This document shows, one piece after another, positions 8,579 to 18,501 of a stretch of DNA of 64,000 nucleotides (position 1 is its first letter; the number at the start of each line of letters is the position of its first letter). The notes under the pieces were generated by a model that worked only from the letters and a program-made list of their open reading frames with translations, ran no database searches and was not told where the DNA came from. The DNA lies in assembly GCA_002708825.1 (NCBI GenBank), contig PAPF01000011.1, positions 10,043-74,042 on the forward strand, written 5' to 3'. A program made the position numbers and the translations under genes. Source of the DNA: Phyllobacteriaceae bacterium. GTDB taxonomy: Bacteria; Pseudomonadota; Alphaproteobacteria; Rhizobiales; Rhizobiaceae.

Positions 8579-9479
8579 GGCGCTTGCCTATCATGTAGGT
8601 GGTGGCGGCGTCGTCGAGTATGGCCTGGGCGGCTTGCGCCTCGCCCTTCAGTACCGGCCATTCCGGCACATCGGCGTCCCATTCCACCAGGGTGGGCAGC
8701 GGACCGGTCTGGCCGATGATGGTCCGGTAGAGCGCCCAGACGGGGTCGGCGACCGGCCGGTCATGGCTGTCGATCAGCAGCGGCTGGCCGTCATCGTCGG
8801 CTTGCGTGTCATGGCCTGCCAGATGGATTTCGCCGACATGGTCGAGCGGGAAGCGGCCGAGATAGGTCATCGGCGAAAAGCCGTGGTTCGTGGCCGACAC
8901 GAAGACGTTGTTGAGGTCGAGCAGGAGGCCGCATCCGGTGCGCCGCACCACCTCGGCCAGAAATTCGGTCTCCTCCCAGTCCGATTGGGCGAACAGCACA
9001 TAGGTGGCGGGATTTTCCAGCAGGATGGTGCGGCCGATGGCATCCTGCATGCGAGAGACATGATCGCAGACGCGCGCCAGCGTCGCATTCGTATAGGGCA
9101 GGGGAAGCAGGTCGTTGTAGAACACGCCGTCATGGGTGGACCAGGCAAGATGTTCGGAGACAAGGGCCGGCTGGTAACGTTCGACAAGCGCCGCAAAGCG
9201 GGCAAGATGGTCCTCGTCGAGCGGGTTTTCGCCGCCGATCGACATGCAGACGCCATGCAGGGACAAGGGAAAGCGGCTGCGGATCCCGGCGAGCGCGGCG
9301 TGGGGCATGCCGCCGGCGCCCATGTAGTTCTCGGCATGAACCTCGAAGAACAGACCCGCAGGCGTATCCTCAAGGATGGCGTTCAGGTGCTGCGGCTTGA
9401 ATGAGGCACCGGCGAGGCCGGCAATCGCGTGATCCGGAAACGAAGGCCGCGGGGCCATGGCGAGAGGTGAGGGTATCAT
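8565..9479 (-). CDS. bufB: MNIO (DUF692) multinuclear iron oxygenase, bufferin maturase
   Basis: A 304-residue TIM-barrel enzyme of the DUF692/MbnB family, iron oxygenases that rewrite cysteines in precursor peptides. Candidate metal and active-site residues are E46/H48/E50-N51 (FFEVHAENY), H75 (SLHGV), the SEH of [10 protein letters not shown] of [12 protein letters not shown] of LLLDLNNVF with a following NHG, H of GEIHLAGHD and the E-W-D near residue 265. An AGGAGG lies 8 nt before the ATG. In the bufferin system this enzyme, with BufC, converts cysteines of the DUF2282 peptide to copper-binding heterocycles (established for Caulobacter as I recall). Gene order here is identical. Confidence 0.9.
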   Translation of the reverse strand: MIPSPLAMAPRPSFPDHAIAGLAGASFKPQHLNAILEDTPAGLFFEVHAENYMGAGGMPHAALAGIRSRFPLSLHGVCMSIGGENPLDEDHLARFAALVERYQPALVSEHLAWSTHDGVFYNDLLPLPYTNATLARVCDHVSRMQDAIGRTILLENPATYVLFAQSDWEETEFLAEVVRRTGCGLLLDLNNVFVSATNHGFSPMTYLGRFPLDHVGEIHLAGHDTQADDDGQPLLIDSHDRPVADPVWALYRTIIGQTGPLPTLVEWDADVPEWPVLKGEAQAAQAILDDAATTYMIGKRHAAC

Positions 9480-9519
9480 GGAACGGGCCTCCTGTTTCCG
9501 GATCGACGCTGCGCTGGAA

Positions 9520-9858
9520 TCAGGACTGCGGGAGGTCGCGGTCCAGTTCGGTCAGAGAGCCCATGCGGCCGTCCGGAAGCATGGTCTTCTCACCGGTCTT
9601 GGCGAGCACCGGTTCGGCGCTCTCGCAGGTGCCTTCCTCGACCAGCGTCCAGGCATTGCCCTGGTAGTCGACCTTGGAGGAACCGGCGCAGGTGGTGCCG
9701 GGCCCGGCGGCGCAATCGTTCTGGCCGGCAAGCGAAACGCCGAAGCACTTCACGTTGGCGGCGTGCGCAGCACCCGTCGTGCCCATGAGGGCGGCGCCGG
9801 AAATGGCGGTGGCGACAGCGCCGGCGAAGAAGGCGGCATTGAGCTTGGATTTCGACAT
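9520..9858 (-). CDS. bufA: Bufferin precursor, DUF2282 copper-binding RiPP
   Basis: A 112-residue precursor with an N-terminal Sec-type signal (about 1-34, cleavage after AHA). The mature part has four cysteines at 38, 49, 57 and 78 in the DUF2282 pattern [13 protein letters not shown]...TTCAG...EEGTC. Such peptides, after cysteine modification by the MNIO enzyme, are exported and buffer copper in the periplasm. The ATG at 9858 has AGGAG 6 nt upstream; a TTG two codons earlier would overlap that spacer. About 33 residues follow the last cysteine, an acidic tail that seems long for the family. It heads the bufABCD operon. Confidence 0.88.
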   Translation of the reverse strand: MSKSKLNAAFFAGAVATAISGAALMGTTGAAHAANVKCFGVSLAGQNDCAAGPGTTCAGSSKVDYQGNAWTLVEEGTCESAEPVLAKTGEKTMLPDGRMGSLTELDRDLPQS

Positions 9859-9926
9859 GGACAACTCCTCTGACTGTGATCTCGGGCCGGCCCGTTGCCG
9901 GCATCGAAACCATCGTCGAAGGCGCA

Positions 9927-9966
9927 GTCACTTGGAAATAAAGCGGGCGTTATCCCTTGTCACTTG
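9927..9966 (-). promoter_or_regulatory. Direct repeat CAAGTGAC and GGGATAA element upstream of bufA
   Basis: On the minus strand CAAGTGAC occurs twice, at 9959-9966 and 9927-9934, exactly 32 bp apart (about three helical turns). Between them lies GGGATAA, resembling the -35 of extracytoplasmic-function sigma promoters that serve many DUF2282 operons. This is the only control-like sequence before the operon. No cognate sigma or anti-sigma gene is in the window. Confidence 0.35.
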
Positions 9967-10009
9967 CGCGTGAGCCGGGTGTCAGCCACAGCTCACGGTT
10001 TTGTCAGGA

Positions 10010-11062
10010 TCAGACCGCCAGAAGGCGGGCGAAATCCTCGATTTCCCTTGCATCCGTGGCAAAGGAGGTGACGAGGCGCGCAAGGGTTTCGCCCTCGCCG
10101 ACGCTGTCCTCGAAGCCGTGCGGCGGGTTCCAAGGGTAGAACACCGCGCCACCTGCCTGGAGGCGCTCCATCTCGTTCTTGTCCACTATGGCGAAGACCT
10201 CGTTGGCCTGTGGCTGCCATGCCATGCGCATCGTCGCGGAAGCTTCGATCACGCCGGCCAGGCGGGAGGCCATGGCGTTGGCGTGGGCGGCTGTCTCCAG
10301 CCAGAGATCATCCGCCAGATAGGCTTCGAACTGGGCGGCGATGAAGCGCGTCTTGGAGAAAAGCTGTGCGGCGCGCTTGCGGATGAAGGGCAGGTCGCGG
10401 GCGGCCTGCGGATCGAAGAAGACCAGCGCCTCGGCGCACCAGCAGCCGTTCTTCGTGCCGCCGAAGGACAGGGCGTCGACGCCGGCCTTCCACGTCATGT
10501 CGGCGGGCGAGCAGTCCAGCGACACAAGCGCGTTGGCGAAGCGGGCACCATCCATGTGCAAGGGCAGGCCGTGCGCCTTCGCCACTTCGGACACCGCACG
10601 GATGTCGTCGAGCGTGTAGAGCGTTCCGGCTTCCGTCGCCTGGGTGACCGAAATGGCCATGGGCTGTCCGGCATGGACGAAATCGGGCGGGAAGCGCTTG
10701 AGTTCGCGCGCCAGCAGTTGCGGGTCGATGCGGCCCGCCGGTCCGTCGACGGGATGCAGGCGCGCGCCGCCGGGGAAATATTCCGGGGCGCCGCACTCAT
10801 CCTCGATCATGTGCGCCTCGCGGTGGCAGAAGGCGACACCGCCGGGCCGGTTCAGTGCCGCGAGCGCAAGCGAATTGGCCGCCGTTCCGGTGCCGACAAA
10901 ATAGACTGCGACCTCTCGCTCGAAGAGTTCGTTGAACCGCGCCTCGATGGCCTTGTCGAGGTCGCTGGCACCATAGGCGCGGGCAAAGCCCGACGCTTGG
11001 CGTTCGAGATTGGCGGAGATGGCGGGATGGCAGCCTGACCAGTTGTCGGAACCGAAATGCAT
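10010..11062 (-). CDS. Low-specificity L-threonine aldolase family protein
   Basis: A 350-residue PLP enzyme of fold type I. PLP-site features are the GTGTAANSLAL loop, H-M-D171-G-A-R-F and the Schiff-base lysine K204 in LSFGGTKNG. This architecture is the beta-eliminating-lyase/threonine aldolase family, which splits threonine or allo-threonine to glycine and acetaldehyde. The start is set at the ATG at 11062, where the conserved HFGSDNWSG begins; the frame is open 57 bp further. It lies upstream of, and reads away from, gltB. Confidence 0.85.
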   Translation of the reverse strand: MHFGSDNWSGCHPAISANLERQASGFARAYGASDLDKAIEARFNELFEREVAVYFVGTGTAANSLALAALNRPGGVAFCHREAHMIEDECGAPEYFPGGARLHPVDGPAGRIDPQLLARELKRFPPDFVHAGQPMAISVTQATEAGTLYTLDDIRAVSEVAKAHGLPLHMDGARFANALVSLDCSPADMTWKAGVDALSFGGTKNGCWCAEALVFFDPQAARDLPFIRKRAAQLFSKTRFIAAQFEAYLADDLWLETAAHANAMASRLAGVIEASATMRMAWQPQANEVFAIVDKNEMERLQAGGAVFYPWNPPHGFEDSVGEGETLARLVTSFATDAREIEDFARLLAV

Positions 11063-11611
11063 GGGGCGTGACGACCTTCGCGTGACTTCATGGAGCGACG
11101 TGTTGACGGGCCGCGACATTGGCCCGCATCAACGTAAGCCGCAAGCCCCGGAATGGACAGCATGGAGCCGCCGCGGGCTGCCTGGCCGCATGTGTGTGTA
11201 ATTTAATTTCGCAGCCGGGCTTCTTGCCGAAATCATGTTGCGTCGCGCGGCGCCATTTTTTGCGTTTCCGTCTTGTATCAACAAGCGCTTTATGGCATAC
11301 GCTCTGGATAGGACAGCAATGCTGTCTTATTTCCGCGTGGAAGCACCGGAACGGGTTTTGCGCCCGGTTCGGTTTTCCGCGCGCGGAATGCGCTATATAG
11401 AGCGTTGGTCCGCCCTGCCATCGGCAGGCCGCGGGCCGGGGCTGGCAGCCAGCGGGGCGCTGGCGCCAACGGCTCCGTGAATTTCAGCCCCGCCGGCTTT
11501 TCGAAAGATATGCCGAGACCAAACAGCCGGGACGGTTTCCCATTTCGGGGCGTCCCACGTGTCAGTGACCGCTCCTGACAGATGCCGGGAGCACCTTGGA
11601 GGACAATGGCG
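11063..11611. other. Long intergenic region between threonine aldolase and gltB
   Basis: About 540 bp with no convincing gene. It must hold the promoters of both divergent genes. A candidate for gltB is TTGTAT near 11274 with CATACG 17 bp downstream; another -10-like CTATATAG lies at about 11392-11399 inside a GCGCTATATAGAGCG near-palindrome. The length suggests a regulated leader, but I recognise no riboswitch. Confidence 0.4.
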
Positions 11612-14600
11612 ATGACGGACAAGACGCCTTCTGCAACGACCGGGTTCGACGCGGCCGCTCAGACGAAAGCCGCCGCCGCCAAAACCCGTGCCGGGCTGCC
11701 TTCGGCGCGCGGCCTCTATGATCCGCGCAACGAGCACGATGCCTGCGGTGTCGGATTCGTCGCCCACATGAAGGGCGTGAAGTCGCACCAGACCGTGCGC
11801 GACGGCCTGCAGATGCTGGTGAACCTGACCCATCGCGGCGCGGTGGGCGCCGACCCGCTGATGGGCGACGGCGCGGGCATGCTGGTGCAGGTTCCCGACC
11901 GCTTCTTCCGCGAGGAAATGGCCGCCCAGGGCGTCAGCCTGCCGGAGGCGGGCCACTATGGCGTGGCCCATCTTTTCATGCCGCAGGAAGCGGACCTGCG
12001 CGCCCATTGCGAGGGCATCATCGCCGATGTCTGCAAGGCCGAGGGCGTCGAACTGATCGCCTTCCGCGACGTGCCGGTGGACAATTCCAGGCTTTCCAAG
12101 GCGCCGGACGTGGCTGCCGCCGAACCGTTCCACCGCCAGGCCTTCTTCGGCCGGCCGGCCGGGCTGGACGACGAGGAATACGAGCGCAAGCTCTACATCG
12201 TGCGCAAGGTCATTTCCGGCCGTGTCCACGCCGAGACGGAAGGCCGCGACAACGGCTTCTACATCGTGTCGATGTCATCGCGCACCATCGTCTACAAGGG
12301 CATGTTCGAGGCCTGGCAGGTGCCGACCTACTACAAGGACCTGACCGACGAGCGTTTCGAGAGCGCGCTGGCGCTGGTGCACCAGCGGTTCTCCACCAAC
12401 ACCTTCCCGTCCTGGAAGCTGTCTCATCCCTATCGCATGGTCGCCCACAACGGCGAGATCAACACCGTGCGCGGCAATGTCAACTGGATGGCGGCGCGCC
12501 AGGCTTCGGTCGATTCGGAGCTTTTCGGCAACGACATCGAGAAGCTGTGGCCGATCTCCTATGAGGGGCAGTCGGACACGGCCTGCTTCGACAATGCGCT
12601 GGAGTTCCTCTACCAGGGCGGCTACTCGCTGCCGCATGCCATGATGCTGCTGATCCCGGAAGCCTGGGCCGGTAACAAGCAGATGGATGCCAAGCGCAAG
12701 GCCTTCTATGAATACCACGCGGCGCTGATGGAGCCGTGGGACGGTCCGGCGGCGGTTGCCTTTACCGACGGACGGCAGATCGGCGCGACGCTGGACCGCA
12801 ACGGCCTGCGCCCGGCCCGCTACATCGTCACCGACGACGACCGCGTGATCATGGCGTCCGAAGCCGGCGTACTGACCGTGCCGGAGGAGAAGATCGTCAA
12901 GAAGTGGCGTTTGCAGCCCGGCCGCATGCTGCTCATCGACATGGACAAGGGGCGCATCGTCTCCGACGAGGAGATCAAGGCCGAGATCGCCGGCATGAAC
13001 CCCTACCGCGAGTGGCTGAACAACACGCAGCTCATCCTGGAGGACCTCAAGCCGGTGGAACCGCGCGCGCTGCGCAAGGACGTGTCGCTGCTGGATCGCC
13101 AGCAGGCCTTCGGCTACACCCAGGAAGACACCAAGATCCTGATGGCGCCGATGGCCACGACCGGCCAGGAGGCCATCGGCTCGATGGGCACCGACACGCC
13201 GATCTCGGCCATGTCGGACAAGTCCAAGCTGCTCTACACCTATTTCAAGCAGAACTTCGCCCAGGTCACCAACCCTCCGATCGACCCGATCCGCGAGGAA
13301 CTGGTGATGAGCCTCGTCTCCTTCATCGGTCCGCGTCCGAACATCCTCGACCATGAGGGCGCCTCGCGGCGCAAGCGGCTGGAGGTGCGCCAGCCGATCC
13401 TGACCAATGGCGACCTGGAGAAGATCCGCTCCATCGGCCATACCGAGGACCGGTTCGACACCAAGACGCTGGACATGTCCTATGCCTCGATGGAAGGGGC
13501 GGAAGGCATGGCGGCGGCCGTGCAGCGCCTCTGCGAGCGCGCCGAGGCTGCCGTGCATGGCGGCTACAACATCATCATCCTGTCCGACCGGCAGATCGGC
13601 CCGGACCGGATCGCCATTCCGGCGCTGCTCGCCACCGCGGCGGTGCATCATCACCTCATCCGCCAGGGCCTGCGCACCTCGGTGGGCCTCGTCGTGGAAT
13701 CCGGCGAGCCGCGCGAAGTGCATCACTTCTGCTGCCTGGCCGGCTTCGGCGCGGAGGCGATCAACCCGTACCTGGCCTTCGACACGCTGCTCGACATGCA
13801 TGCGCGCGGCGAGTTCCCGCCCGAGGTCGACCCGCAGGAAGTGGTCACGCGCTACATCAAGTCCATCGGCAAGGGCATACTGAAGGTCATGTCCAAGATG
13901 GGCATCTCGACCTACCAGTCCTATTGCGGCGCCCAGATCTTCGATGCCGTCGGCCTGTCGTCGCGCTTCGTGGAGAAGTATTTCACCGGCACGGCGACCA
14001 CGATCGAGGGCGTCGGCATGGACGAGATCGCCCGCGAGACGGTGATGCGCCACACGGACGCCTTCTCCGACGATCCGGTGCTGCGCAGCGCGCTCGATGC
14101 GGGCGGCGAATACATGTACCGCATGCGCGGCGAAGCGCACATGTGGACGCCGGACAACATCGCCACGCTGCAGCATGCGGTGCGCAAGAGCTCTTTCGAG
14201 ACCTACAAGGAATTCGCCGGACAGGTGAACGACCAGACGGCGCGCGCAAAGGCCATCCGCGGCCTGTTCCACATCCGCACTGCGGAGGAAAGCGGGCGCA
14301 AGCCGGTGTCCATCGACGAGGTCGAGCCGGCAGCCGAGATCGTCAAGCGGTTCTCAACGGGCGCGATGAGCTTCGGCTCGATCAGTCGCGAGGCGCATAC
14401 CACGCTGGCCATCGCCATGAACCGCATCGGCGGCAAGTCCAACACCGGCGAGGGCGGCGAGGAGCCGGACCGTTTCTACCCGCTGCCGGACGGCTCGCCC
14501 AATCCGGAGCGTTCGGCCATCAAGCAGGTGGCTTCGGGCCGGTTCGGCGTGACGACGGAATATCTCGTCAACTCCGACATGATGCAGATCAAGGTGGCGC

Positions 14601-16327
14601 AGGGAGCCAAGCCCGGCGAGGGCGGACAGCTTCCCGGTCACAAGGTGGATGCGACGATCGCCAAGACGCGTCACTCGACGCCGGGCGTCGGGCTCATCTC
14701 GCCGCCGCCGCACCATGACATCTATTCCATCGAGGACCTGGCGCAGCTCATCTACGACCTGAAGAACGTCAACCCGTCGGGCGACGTGTCGGTGAAGCTC
14801 GTCTCGGAAGTGGGCGTGGGTACGGTGGCCGCGGGCGTGGCCAAGGCGCGCGCCGACCACATCACGATCTCGGGCTATGACGGGGGCACCGGCGCATCGC
14901 CGCTGACCTCGCTCAAGCATGCCGGCTCGCCCTGGGAGATGGGCCTTGCCGAGACGCACCAGACGCTGGTTCTCAACGGCCTGCGCTCGCGCGTGGCGTT
15001 GCAGGTCGATGGCGGGTTGCGCACCGGACGCGACGTGGTGATCGGGGCGCTGCTGGGTGCCGACGAGTTCGGCTTCTCCACCGCGCCGCTGATCGCGGCG
15101 GGCTGCGTGATGATGCGCAAGTGCCACCTGAACACCTGCCCGGTGGGCGTGGCGACACAGGATCCGGTGCTGCGCAAGCGCTTCAAGGGCGCGCCGGAGC
15201 ATGTCATCAACTACTTCTTCTACATCGCCGAAGAAGTGCGCGCGCTGCTGGCCGAGATGGGCTACACGAAGCTGGATGACATCGTCGGCCAGTCCGACCT
15301 GTTGTCCAAGGAAGCGATGATCGACCACTGGAAGGCGAAGGGGCTGGATTTCAGCCGGGTCTTCTTCAAGCCGGAGGCGCCGGCCGAAGCGATCCGCTGG
15401 ACCGAGCGTCAGAAGCATCCCATTGACGACGTTCTGGACCGCAAGCTGATCGAGGAGGCCGCGCCGGCGCTCGAAAGCAAGCAGCCGGTGGTCATCGAGG
15501 CGGAGATCAGGAACACCGACCGCTCGGCGGGCGCCATGCTTTCGGGCGCGGTGGCCAAGCGCTACGGCCACAAGGGCCTCAAGGACGACACGATCAAGGT
15601 GACGCTGCGCGGCACCGCCGGCCAGTCCTTCGGCGCCTTCCTGGCGCGCGGCGTGACCTTCGAACTGGTCGGCGACGGCAACGACTATGTCGGCAAGGGC
15701 CTGTCGGGCGGGCGCATCATCATCCGTCCGCCGGAGAATGCGCGCATCGTGCCCGAGGAATCCATCATTGCCGGCAACACGGTGCTCTATGGCGCCATCG
15801 AGGGCGAGTGCTTCTTCCGCGGCGTGGCGGGCGAGCGCTTCGCGGTGCGCAATTCCGGCGCGGTGGCCGTCGTTGAAGGCGTGGGCGACCACGGCTGCGA
15901 ATACATGACGGGCGGCGTCGTGGTCGTACTCGGCCAGACGGGGCGCAACTTCGCGGCCGGCATGTCGGGCGGCGTGGCCTATGTGCTGGACGAGGCGGGC
16001 GATTTCGCCGAACGCTGCAACATGGCCATGGTCGAACTGGAGCCGGTGCCGGAGGAGGACGACCTGCTGGAGAAGCTGCACCACCATGGCGGCGACCTGG
16101 CGCACAAGGGCCGTGTCGACGTGATGGAGAACATGACCAGCCATGACGAGGAACGCCTCTATGCGCTGATCGCGGCCCATCATCACCATACCGGCTCGGC
16201 CCGGGCGGCGGAGATCCTCAACGAGTGGCCAACCTATCGTCCGAAGTTCCGAAAGGTCATGCCGGTGGAATACCGCCGCGCGCTGGAAGACATGGAACGG
16301 ATGAAGATGGGCGTGGCCGCGGAGTGA
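11612..16327 (+). CDS. gltB: Glutamate synthase (NADPH) large subunit
   Basis: About 1571 residues, full length for GltB. With GltD it makes two glutamates from glutamine and 2-oxoglutarate. The class-II glutaminase domain begins at the nucleophile C45 ([10 protein letters not shown]) after a propeptide-like N-terminus; [10 protein letters not shown] and HNGEINT lie in the same domain. The central and FMN-binding domains follow, with the 3Fe-4S cysteines in [16 protein letters not shown] (about 1165-1176) and a C-terminal GXGXG beta-helix from about 1290. GGAGG at 11598-11602 serves the ATG at 11612 (9-nt spacing) or that at 11606. It leads a gltB-ybjQ-gltD cluster. Confidence 0.95.
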   Translation: MTDKTPSATTGFDAAAQTKAAAAKTRAGLPSARGLYDPRNEHDACGVGFVAHMKGVKSHQTVRDGLQMLVNLTHRGAVGADPLMGDGAGMLVQVPDRFFREEMAAQGVSLPEAGHYGVAHLFMPQEADLRAHCEGIIADVCKAEGVELIAFRDVPVDNSRLSKAPDVAAAEPFHRQAFFGRPAGLDDEEYERKLYIVRKVISGRVHAETEGRDNGFYIVSMSSRTIVYKGMFEAWQVPTYYKDLTDERFESALALVHQRFSTNTFPSWKLSHPYRMVAHNGEINTVRGNVNWMAARQASVDSELFGNDIEKLWPISYEGQSDTACFDNALEFLYQGGYSLPHAMMLLIPEAWAGNKQMDAKRKAFYEYHAALMEPWDGPAAVAFTDGRQIGATLDRNGLRPARYIVTDDDRVIMASEAGVLTVPEEKIVKKWRLQPGRMLLIDMDKGRIVSDEEIKAEIAGMNPYREWLNNTQLILEDLKPVEPRALRKDVSLLDRQQAFGYTQEDTKILMAPMATTGQEAIGSMGTDTPISAMSDKSKLLYTYFKQNFAQVTNPPIDPIREELVMSLVSFIGPRPNILDHEGASRRKRLEVRQPILTNGDLEKIRSIGHTEDRFDTKTLDMSYASMEGAEGMAAAVQRLCERAEAAVHGGYNIIILSDRQIGPDRIAIPALLATAAVHHHLIRQGLRTSVGLVVESGEPREVHHFCCLAGFGAEAINPYLAFDTLLDMHARGEFPPEVDPQEVVTRYIKSIGKGILKVMSKMGISTYQSYCGAQIFDAVGLSSRFVEKYFTGTATTIEGVGMDEIARETVMRHTDAFSDDPVLRSALDAGGEYMYRMRGEAHMWTPDNIATLQHAVRKSSFETYKEFAGQVNDQTARAKAIRGLFHIRTAEESGRKPVSIDEVEPAAEIVKRFSTGAMSFGSISREAHTTLAIAMNRIGGKSNTGEGGEEPDRFYPLPDGSPNPERSAIKQVASGRFGVTTEYLVNSDMMQIKVAQGAKPGEGGQLPGHKVDATIAKTRHSTPGVGLISPPPHHDIYSIEDLAQLIYDLKNVNPSGDVSVKLVSEVGVGTVAAGVAKARADHITISGYDGGTGASPLTSLKHAGSPWEMGLAETHQTLVLNGLRSRVALQVDGGLRTGRDVVIGALLGADEFGFSTAPLIAAGCVMMRKCHLNTCPVGVATQDPVLRKRFKGAPEHVINYFFYIAEEVRALLAEMGYTKLDDIVGQSDLLSKEAMIDHWKAKGLDFSRVFFKPEAPAEAIRWTERQKHPIDDVLDRKLIEEAAPALESKQPVVIEAEIRNTDRSAGAMLSGAVAKRYGHKGLKDDTIKVTLRGTAGQSFGAFLARGVTFELVGDGNDYVGKGLSGGRIIIRPPENARIVPEESIIAGNTVLYGAIEGECFFRGVAGERFAVRNSGAVAVVEGVGDHGCEYMTGGVVVVLGQTGRNFAAGMSGGVAYVLDEAGDFAERCNMAMVELEPVPEEDDLLEKLHHHGGDLAHKGRVDVMENMTSHDEERLYALIAAHHHHTGSARAAEILNEWPTYRPKFRKVMPVEYRRALEDMERMKMGVAAE

Positions 16328-16332
16328 ACCGA

Positions 16333-16659
16333 ATGATCACGACGACGACAAACACGATCGAAGGGCACCGGATCGTCGAGTATCGCGGCATCGTGACGGG
16401 CGAGGCGATCCTGGGCACCAACATCTTCCGGGATTTCTTCGCCGGCATCCGCGACATCGTGGGCGGGCGCTCGGGCTCCTACGAGCGCGTGCTGCGCGAG
16501 GCGCGGGAAACGGCGATCCGCGAACTGGAAGACGAGGCGAAGCGCGTCGGCGCCAATGCCGTGATCGGCATCGACATCGACTATGAAAACATTTCCACCG
16601 GTTCGAGCGGCTCCATGCTGATGGTTTCGGCATCGGGCACGGCCGTGGTGATCCGGTGA
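16333..16659 (+). CDS. YbjQ/UPF0145 family protein between gltB and gltD
   Basis: A 108-residue protein of the YbjQ family (PF01906), recognised by [35 protein letters not shown]-like [11 protein letters not shown] and [14 protein letters not shown]. YbjQ proteins form pentameric rings; a heavy-metal-binding function was proposed but the role is unknown. The ATG lies 5 nt after the gltB stop, and gltD starts 14 nt after its stop, so the three are one operon. Its insertion between two obligate partner genes is unusual enough to note. Confidence 0.85.
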   Translation: MITTTTNTIEGHRIVEYRGIVTGEAILGTNIFRDFFAGIRDIVGGRSGSYERVLREARETAIRELEDEAKRVGANAVIGIDIDYENISTGSSGSMLMVSASGTAVVIR

Positions 16660-16673
16660 AGAGGGCGTAAGCA

Positions 16674-18131
16674 ATGGGCAAGGTAACAGGATTTCTCGAA
16701 ATCGACCGGCAGGTGCACAAGTACCAGCCGGCTTCCGACCGCATCCGGCATTTCCGTGAGTTCACGCTGCCGATGTCGGACGAGGCGGTGCAGAAACAGG
16801 CTGCCCGCTGCATGGATTGCGGCATTCCTTACTGCCACGGTCCGACGGGTTGCCCGATCCACAACCAGATCCCCGACTGGAACGATCTCGTCTACAATGG
16901 CGACTGGGACACGGCGATCCGCAACCTGCATTCCACCAACAACTTCCCGGAGTTCACCGGCCGCATCTGCCCCGCGCCCTGCGAGGAGGCCTGCACGCTG
17001 AACCTGGAAGACATCCCGGTGGCCATCAAGACGGTGGAGCAGGCGCTGGCCGACAAGGCCTATGAGCGCGGCTTCATCAAGCCGCAGCCGGCGGCGGCGA
17101 AGACGGGCAAGCGCATCGCGATCATCGGTTCCGGCCCGGCCGGCATGGCTGCGGCGCAGCAGCTTGGCCGCGCCGGCCACGAGGTGCATGTCTACGAGCG
17201 CGAGAGCAAGCCCGGCGGGCTGCTGCGCTTCGGCATTCCGGACTTCAAGATGGAGAAGCACTTCATCGACCGGCGCGTTGCGCAGATGGAAGGCGAGGGT
17301 GTGTCCTTCTTCTGCAACGTCAATGTCGGCGTCGACAAGACGGTCGATTCGCTGCTGTCGGACTATGACGCCGTGCTCTATTGCGGCGGGTCGGAAACGC
17401 CGCGCGCGGCCGGAATCCCGGGAGCGGAACTGGACGGCGTTCATGACGCCATGCCCTTCCTCGTGCAGGCCAACAAGCGCATGGGCCGCGAGGACATCCA
17501 GTCCACGGCCTGGCCGTCGGAACCGGTTCTTGCAGGCGGCAAGCACGTGGTGGTCGTGGGCGGCGGCGACACAGCCTCCGACTGCGTGGGCACCTCCTTC
17601 CGCCAGGGCGCGGTGCGCGTGACGCAACTCGACATCCGGCCGCAGCCCCCGGCCATGGAAGACAAGATGACCGTCTGGCCCTACTGGGCGACGAAGATGC
17701 GCACCTCGTCCAGCCAGGCCGAAGGCGCGGAGCGCGAGTTCCAGGTCGCGACGCTGGAATTCGTCGGTGACGAGGACGGCCGCCTGACCGGCGTGAAATG
17801 CTGCAAGGTGGACGAGAAGCGCAATCCGATCGCCGGAACCGAGTTCATCATCCGGGCCGATCTCGCCTTCATCGCCATCGGTTTCGCCGGTCCCATCGCG
17901 GGCGGGCTCATGGACGAGATGGAAGGCAGGATGAAGATCGACACGGACCGGCGCGGATCGAAGAACGTGGCGGCCGACGATGTCAGCTACCGGACGAGCG
18001 TGGACAAGCTCTATGCCGCCGGCGACGTGCGCCGCGGCCAGTCGCTCGTCGTCTGGGCGATCCGCGAAGGACGGCAGGCGGCCCATGCCATCGACAAGGA
18101 CCTGATGGGCCAGACGCTGCTGCCGCGCTGA
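16674..18131 (+). CDS. gltD: Glutamate synthase small subunit
   Basis: A 485-residue flavoprotein that passes electrons from NADPH to GltB. The N-terminal ferredoxin-like domain has 4Fe-4S cysteines C46, C49, C54, C60 and C99, C103, C107. FAD binding is at GSGPAG (152-157) and NADPH binding at [12 protein letters not shown] (about 289-300). The C-terminal [18 protein letters not shown] is the typical ATG/FAD motif. It is the last gene of the cluster and is followed by a terminator. Confidence 0.95.
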   Translation: MGKVTGFLEIDRQVHKYQPASDRIRHFREFTLPMSDEAVQKQAARCMDCGIPYCHGPTGCPIHNQIPDWNDLVYNGDWDTAIRNLHSTNNFPEFTGRICPAPCEEACTLNLEDIPVAIKTVEQALADKAYERGFIKPQPAAAKTGKRIAIIGSGPAGMAAAQQLGRAGHEVHVYERESKPGGLLRFGIPDFKMEKHFIDRRVAQMEGEGVSFFCNVNVGVDKTVDSLLSDYDAVLYCGGSETPRAAGIPGAELDGVHDAMPFLVQANKRMGREDIQSTAWPSEPVLAGGKHVVVVGGGDTASDCVGTSFRQGAVRVTQLDIRPQPPAMEDKMTVWPYWATKMRTSSSQAEGAEREFQVATLEFVGDEDGRLTGVKCCKVDEKRNPIAGTEFIIRADLAFIAIGFAGPIAGGLMDEMEGRMKIDTDRRGSKNVAADDVSYRTSVDKLYAAGDVRRGQSLVVWAIREGRQAAHAIDKDLMGQTLLPR

Positions 18132-18158
18132 CGGTCCGTCCGGTCCGGTTGCATGAGG

Positions 18159-18185
18159 CGGCGCCCATGGGCGCCGTCTTTTTTT
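18159..18185 (+). terminator. Terminator of the glt operon
   Basis: Perfect palindromic stem CGGCGCCC / GGGCGCCG (18159-18176, 2-nt AT centre) followed by TCTTTTTTT. It is 27 bp after the gltD stop. Confidence 0.85.
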
Positions 18186-18291
18186 GCATTCGAATATTGA
18201 GATGAATCAAGGCATCCGCCGCCACGCGGCGCGATGGTCCCCCCGAATGCGGCGCGGCTCTTCCTGCCGCGCACATGCCTGGAGGTGGGTC

Positions 18292-18486
18292 ATGCTGAAA
18301 ATTCTCGGTGCCATTTACATTCTTGTCGCGCCGACGGTCGCGGGTATCCTGATCGTCGCGCTTCTCACCATGAACATGTTCGACAGCCAGAAGATCATCA
18401 TGGCGGCAATCGCCGGCGCTGTCATTGCCATCCCCGTGTCGTGGTTCGTCTCGCGGCAAATCCTGGCGCTGACCAAGGGCGCCTGA
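18292..18486 (+). CDS. Small two-helix membrane protein
   Basis: A 64-residue protein with two hydrophobic helices (about 3-27 and 35-55) joined by a short loop containing DSQK, and a basic end (SRQILALTKGA). GGAGGTG lies 6 nt before the ATG. Similar short proteins are common in Hyphomicrobiales, often wrongly named CTP synthetase in databases. It is separated from gltD by a terminator, so it is probably transcribed alone. Function unknown. Confidence 0.75.
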   Translation: MLKILGAIYILVAPTVAGILIVALLTMNMFDSQKIIMAAIAGAVIAIPVSWFVSRQILALTKGA

Positions 18487-18501
18487 GATCTCGCGCGCCG
18501 G

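Noticed and set aside
12275..14272. Long minus-strand open frame inside gltB
   Set aside because: It is antisense to a clear gltB, its translation is low-complexity and it has no domain; a shadow of GC-rich codon usage. The same holds for 14354-16189, 16581-18086 and 38632-40449.
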